Shown here in pieces: positions 62,112 to 64,000 of a DNA stretch of 64,000 bases (the stretch's first letter is position 1; each line of letters begins with the position of its first letter). The stretch covers positions 1 through 64,000 of the forward strand of contig JASIRB010002917.1 of assembly GCA_030323885.1 (NCBI GenBank). The letters are read 5' to 3'. This stretch comes from Branchipolynoe longqiensis. Its lineage: Eukaryota > Annelida > Polychaeta > Phyllodocida > Polynoidae. The notes beneath the pieces are model-generated. The model ran no database searches. It saw only the letters and a program-made list of their open reading frames with translations, and was not told where the DNA came from. The position numbers and the translations under genes were made by a program.

Positions 62112-64000
62112 CTAGTCCTCATCACTTTCGTTGTCTTCAGTCAGTCGCCCACATTTGTTTGGGTCCCCATTGCAGGTGCATGCAATAATGCATGTCGATC
62201 CGGCCTTTGCACATGAACAGTTCCTTAAACAGCCCTTCTTGCACTTGCAGTACGTCAGTTTTGCCACTGCAGGTTTGTTTGGCTTGCTCTTCATGACAGG
62301 AACTAATCTTCCTTTGTCCATATATCTGCCGTACTGTTCAGGTGGGAGAAGAGTTGGATTGCTTAGATGGGCCTGTTTGTAGAGGCTAATGTTGCAAAGA
62401 CTCCTGAGAATGTGGAAATGAAATGCATCTTCAGTGGGAGGTAGAGAGCGGAGGTCCTGTTTGCTTGACGCAAATAAATGGGCTTGTAAACTATCTAAAG
62501 ATGAATATCCTGCCCTTCCGTACAAATCACATAAGAAATCACATGCTTCTTTGTACAACGTATCATCTAGGCACACAGTGTCGTGAGCGAAATTTGTCAA
62601 TGCTGGCATTGAACCGACATGCTGCATTGCTACAATTGCTGCCCTTTTTTTTCCTCTTCTGTATGGATAACTCACTGAGTCACAGCCGGACATGACATAC
62701 GAAGTGAGTAATGTGGCTGTTAGTTCCATTTAATTTTTTTCCACCACTTTCGCCAATTCCACAACCAAGTCATTAATGGGCAGGAAGAGTTCATTCTTTT
62801 CTACCCATAGGTTTACAATGTGTGGAAGCTGAGGATAATGGTACATAGCAAGAATGATGATATCTGTGTCGGTTGCGTGGATAACAAATATGCTCCTGTC
62901 TTGGCAGCTAGCAAGATGTGCGCTGATTCTCGTGTCGGCTTCCTCGTGTGTTTGGCAACACAGCTCCTCCATCACATTGGTGCCGCTGTTGGTCACACAT
63001 ATTCCCTGTGCGTTAACTCCTATTATAAGGGTAAACCCATCTGGCAGGGATACAGACTGCGACCAAGAAGATGACAGGTATGAGAGCAGGTTTGCCTTGT
63101 TTTTAGGGTTCGAAAGGAATGTTTTCCACACAGGTATTTTCATGTTATGAACAGGAATATACTCCGGTGAGTTTGCTCCCATTTCCCGTCTATGGCGCTC
63201 ATCACTCTTTAGGCTCATTGAACCAAAGTCATATCTATCGCCGACAAAATGCACTTCTGAACAATGTTTGGGTTTCATACTTAGAATCTTGTTTTTGTAC
63301 CTCTCCTGAAGGTCACCAAAATCACTTGCCCAAAGGGTCTGAAAACGTTGCACGAATGCCATGGCATCAATAACATACACCGGTTCCGATTCGGAGGGAG
63401 GCAACACTTTCATTGGTTCCCATGAATCCTTAACCTTGTTTTGAAGAGTTCCTATAAAGTCAGATTTAGTTCCTTTGCGCATGGTAAATCCCCCAGTCTT
63501 GTCTGGTTCAAATAACGATGGTGGATAGTCACTCCATTCGTAACTGAAGGCTTCAATTCTTGCCTCGTCACTCAACTCATCTGTAAAGCAAAGGGCCCTA
63601 GTAACCGAGCTTTCCTCAGAAATTAATTGTTTTACAGAGTCCTGCTTTTTTTTGCCTTGCTTCTGTTGTGTGGCAAAAGTCATTATCTTAGGGGTGATAA
63701 TTTAGTCAGCATCAGTTTTGCTGGCAGCCGTCATTGCCTCTAACCCAAGTTTTTTGGCGTCCACGAGTAGTGTTGAAACAAGCATTTCTCCCGTTGCAAT
63801 GTTAACTAACTTATCATCTGCGAGGGAAGCAGCAAGCGGATTTCTCATTTTCTCTGCCACAGTGTCTCTGATTTTCAGTACCTTTACCATATCATCTTTA
63901 TTCATTTTCTCATGATGATCTGATTGAGAAGACTCCATATGTACCATCTGCTTCACACTCTCAGAGATCGCTGTTAGGAATGGCACGGTTTTGATGTATT
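62112..64000 (-). pseudogene. PIN/FEN-like nuclease plus cysteine-rich CXC protein, two in-frame stops, 5' partial
   Basis: A single minus-strand frame runs from the window edge to the stop at 62112, broken only by TAA at 63702 and TAA at 62730, each soon followed by an ATG. Motifs in order: VIDAMAFVQ (near 63365), HFVGDRYD-x5-LKS (near 63235), HEEADTRIS (near 62945), HATDTDIIIL (near 62870), then after the second stop MSGCDSVSY (near 62690) and a cysteine-rich tail YCKCKKGCLRNCSCAKAG / CIIACTCNG (62150-62255). The spaced acidic residues fit a PIN/FEN-like nuclease; the tail resembles tesmin/TSO1 CXC domains. From memory, such proteins form large uncharacterised families in invertebrates. Whether this is a host gene relic or a transposon protein is undecided. 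Confidence 0.6.

Overview
The window reads as non-coding, repeat-packed DNA of an animal genome. The evidence is eukaryotic throughout: tRNA-derived SINEs, a LINE tail, Ty3/gypsy LTR elements, two kinds of tyrosine-recombinase (YR) retrotransposon, Harbinger-like, hAT-like and pogo-like DNA elements with target duplications, long microsatellites, a 5-kb minisatellite and GT..AG introns in a transposase fragment. DIRS and Ngaro-like elements together with these SINEs suggest a marine invertebrate (lophotrochozoan, cnidarian or invertebrate deuterostome); the species cannot be fixed from the sequence. No host single-copy gene, tRNA gene, rRNA gene, operon or CRISPR array could be supported.

Layout. 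1-2.99 kb: 3' half of a Ngaro-like YR retroelement (RT-RNase H, then recombinase). 3.0-5.6 kb: a SINE split by a hAT-like element carrying a 3 x 206-bp array, then a TA-flanked MITE. 6.9-7.9 kb: N-terminal part of a Harbinger transposase. 8.7-13.2 kb: two inverted DIRS ends enclosing a SINE and a truncated gypsy element (copy A). 13.2-19.5 kb: SINEs broken by a foldback element and by a LINE, plus MITEs and a second foldback. 19.8-24.8 kb: about 129 copies of a 39-bp repeat, open on both strands over long stretches. 25.0-27.4 kb: a TTAA-flanked MITE and a Harbinger-type element whose inside is a hairpin of GTGTCT/AGACAC repeats.

28.3-38.3 kb is a stack of four gypsy elements. Copy D (minus strand) is the host. 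Copy B (plus) sits in it with a 5-bp GTCAC duplication; copy C sits inside B; copy E, a 0.74-kb internally deleted element, sits in D with an AGTTG duplication. A minus-strand solo LTR of the same family lies at 40.2 kb.

40.8-45.9 kb: a complete but frame-broken DIRS1-like element with inverted ends; an inverted-repeat unit containing DIRS-end sequence follows. 46-51 kb: AT-rich DNA, two GC-rich Harbinger-type non-autonomous elements, two pogo-like MITEs and SINE-like repeats. 51.6-57.6 kb: a full-length Ngaro-like element with the split direct repeats A1-ORFs-B1-A2-B2. 58.9-61.3 kb: a second, truncated DIRS1-like element. 62.1-64.0 kb (minus): an open frame with two stops encoding a PIN/FEN-like nuclease domain followed by a cysteine-rich CXC-like domain. 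This is the least familiar coding unit in the window and it runs off the right edge.

Nearly every coding frame carries stops or frameshifts, so most copies are dead. The elements are related to each other rather than acting in a pathway: two YR lineages, one main gypsy LTR family, and recurring MITE/SINE families seen in two or more places.
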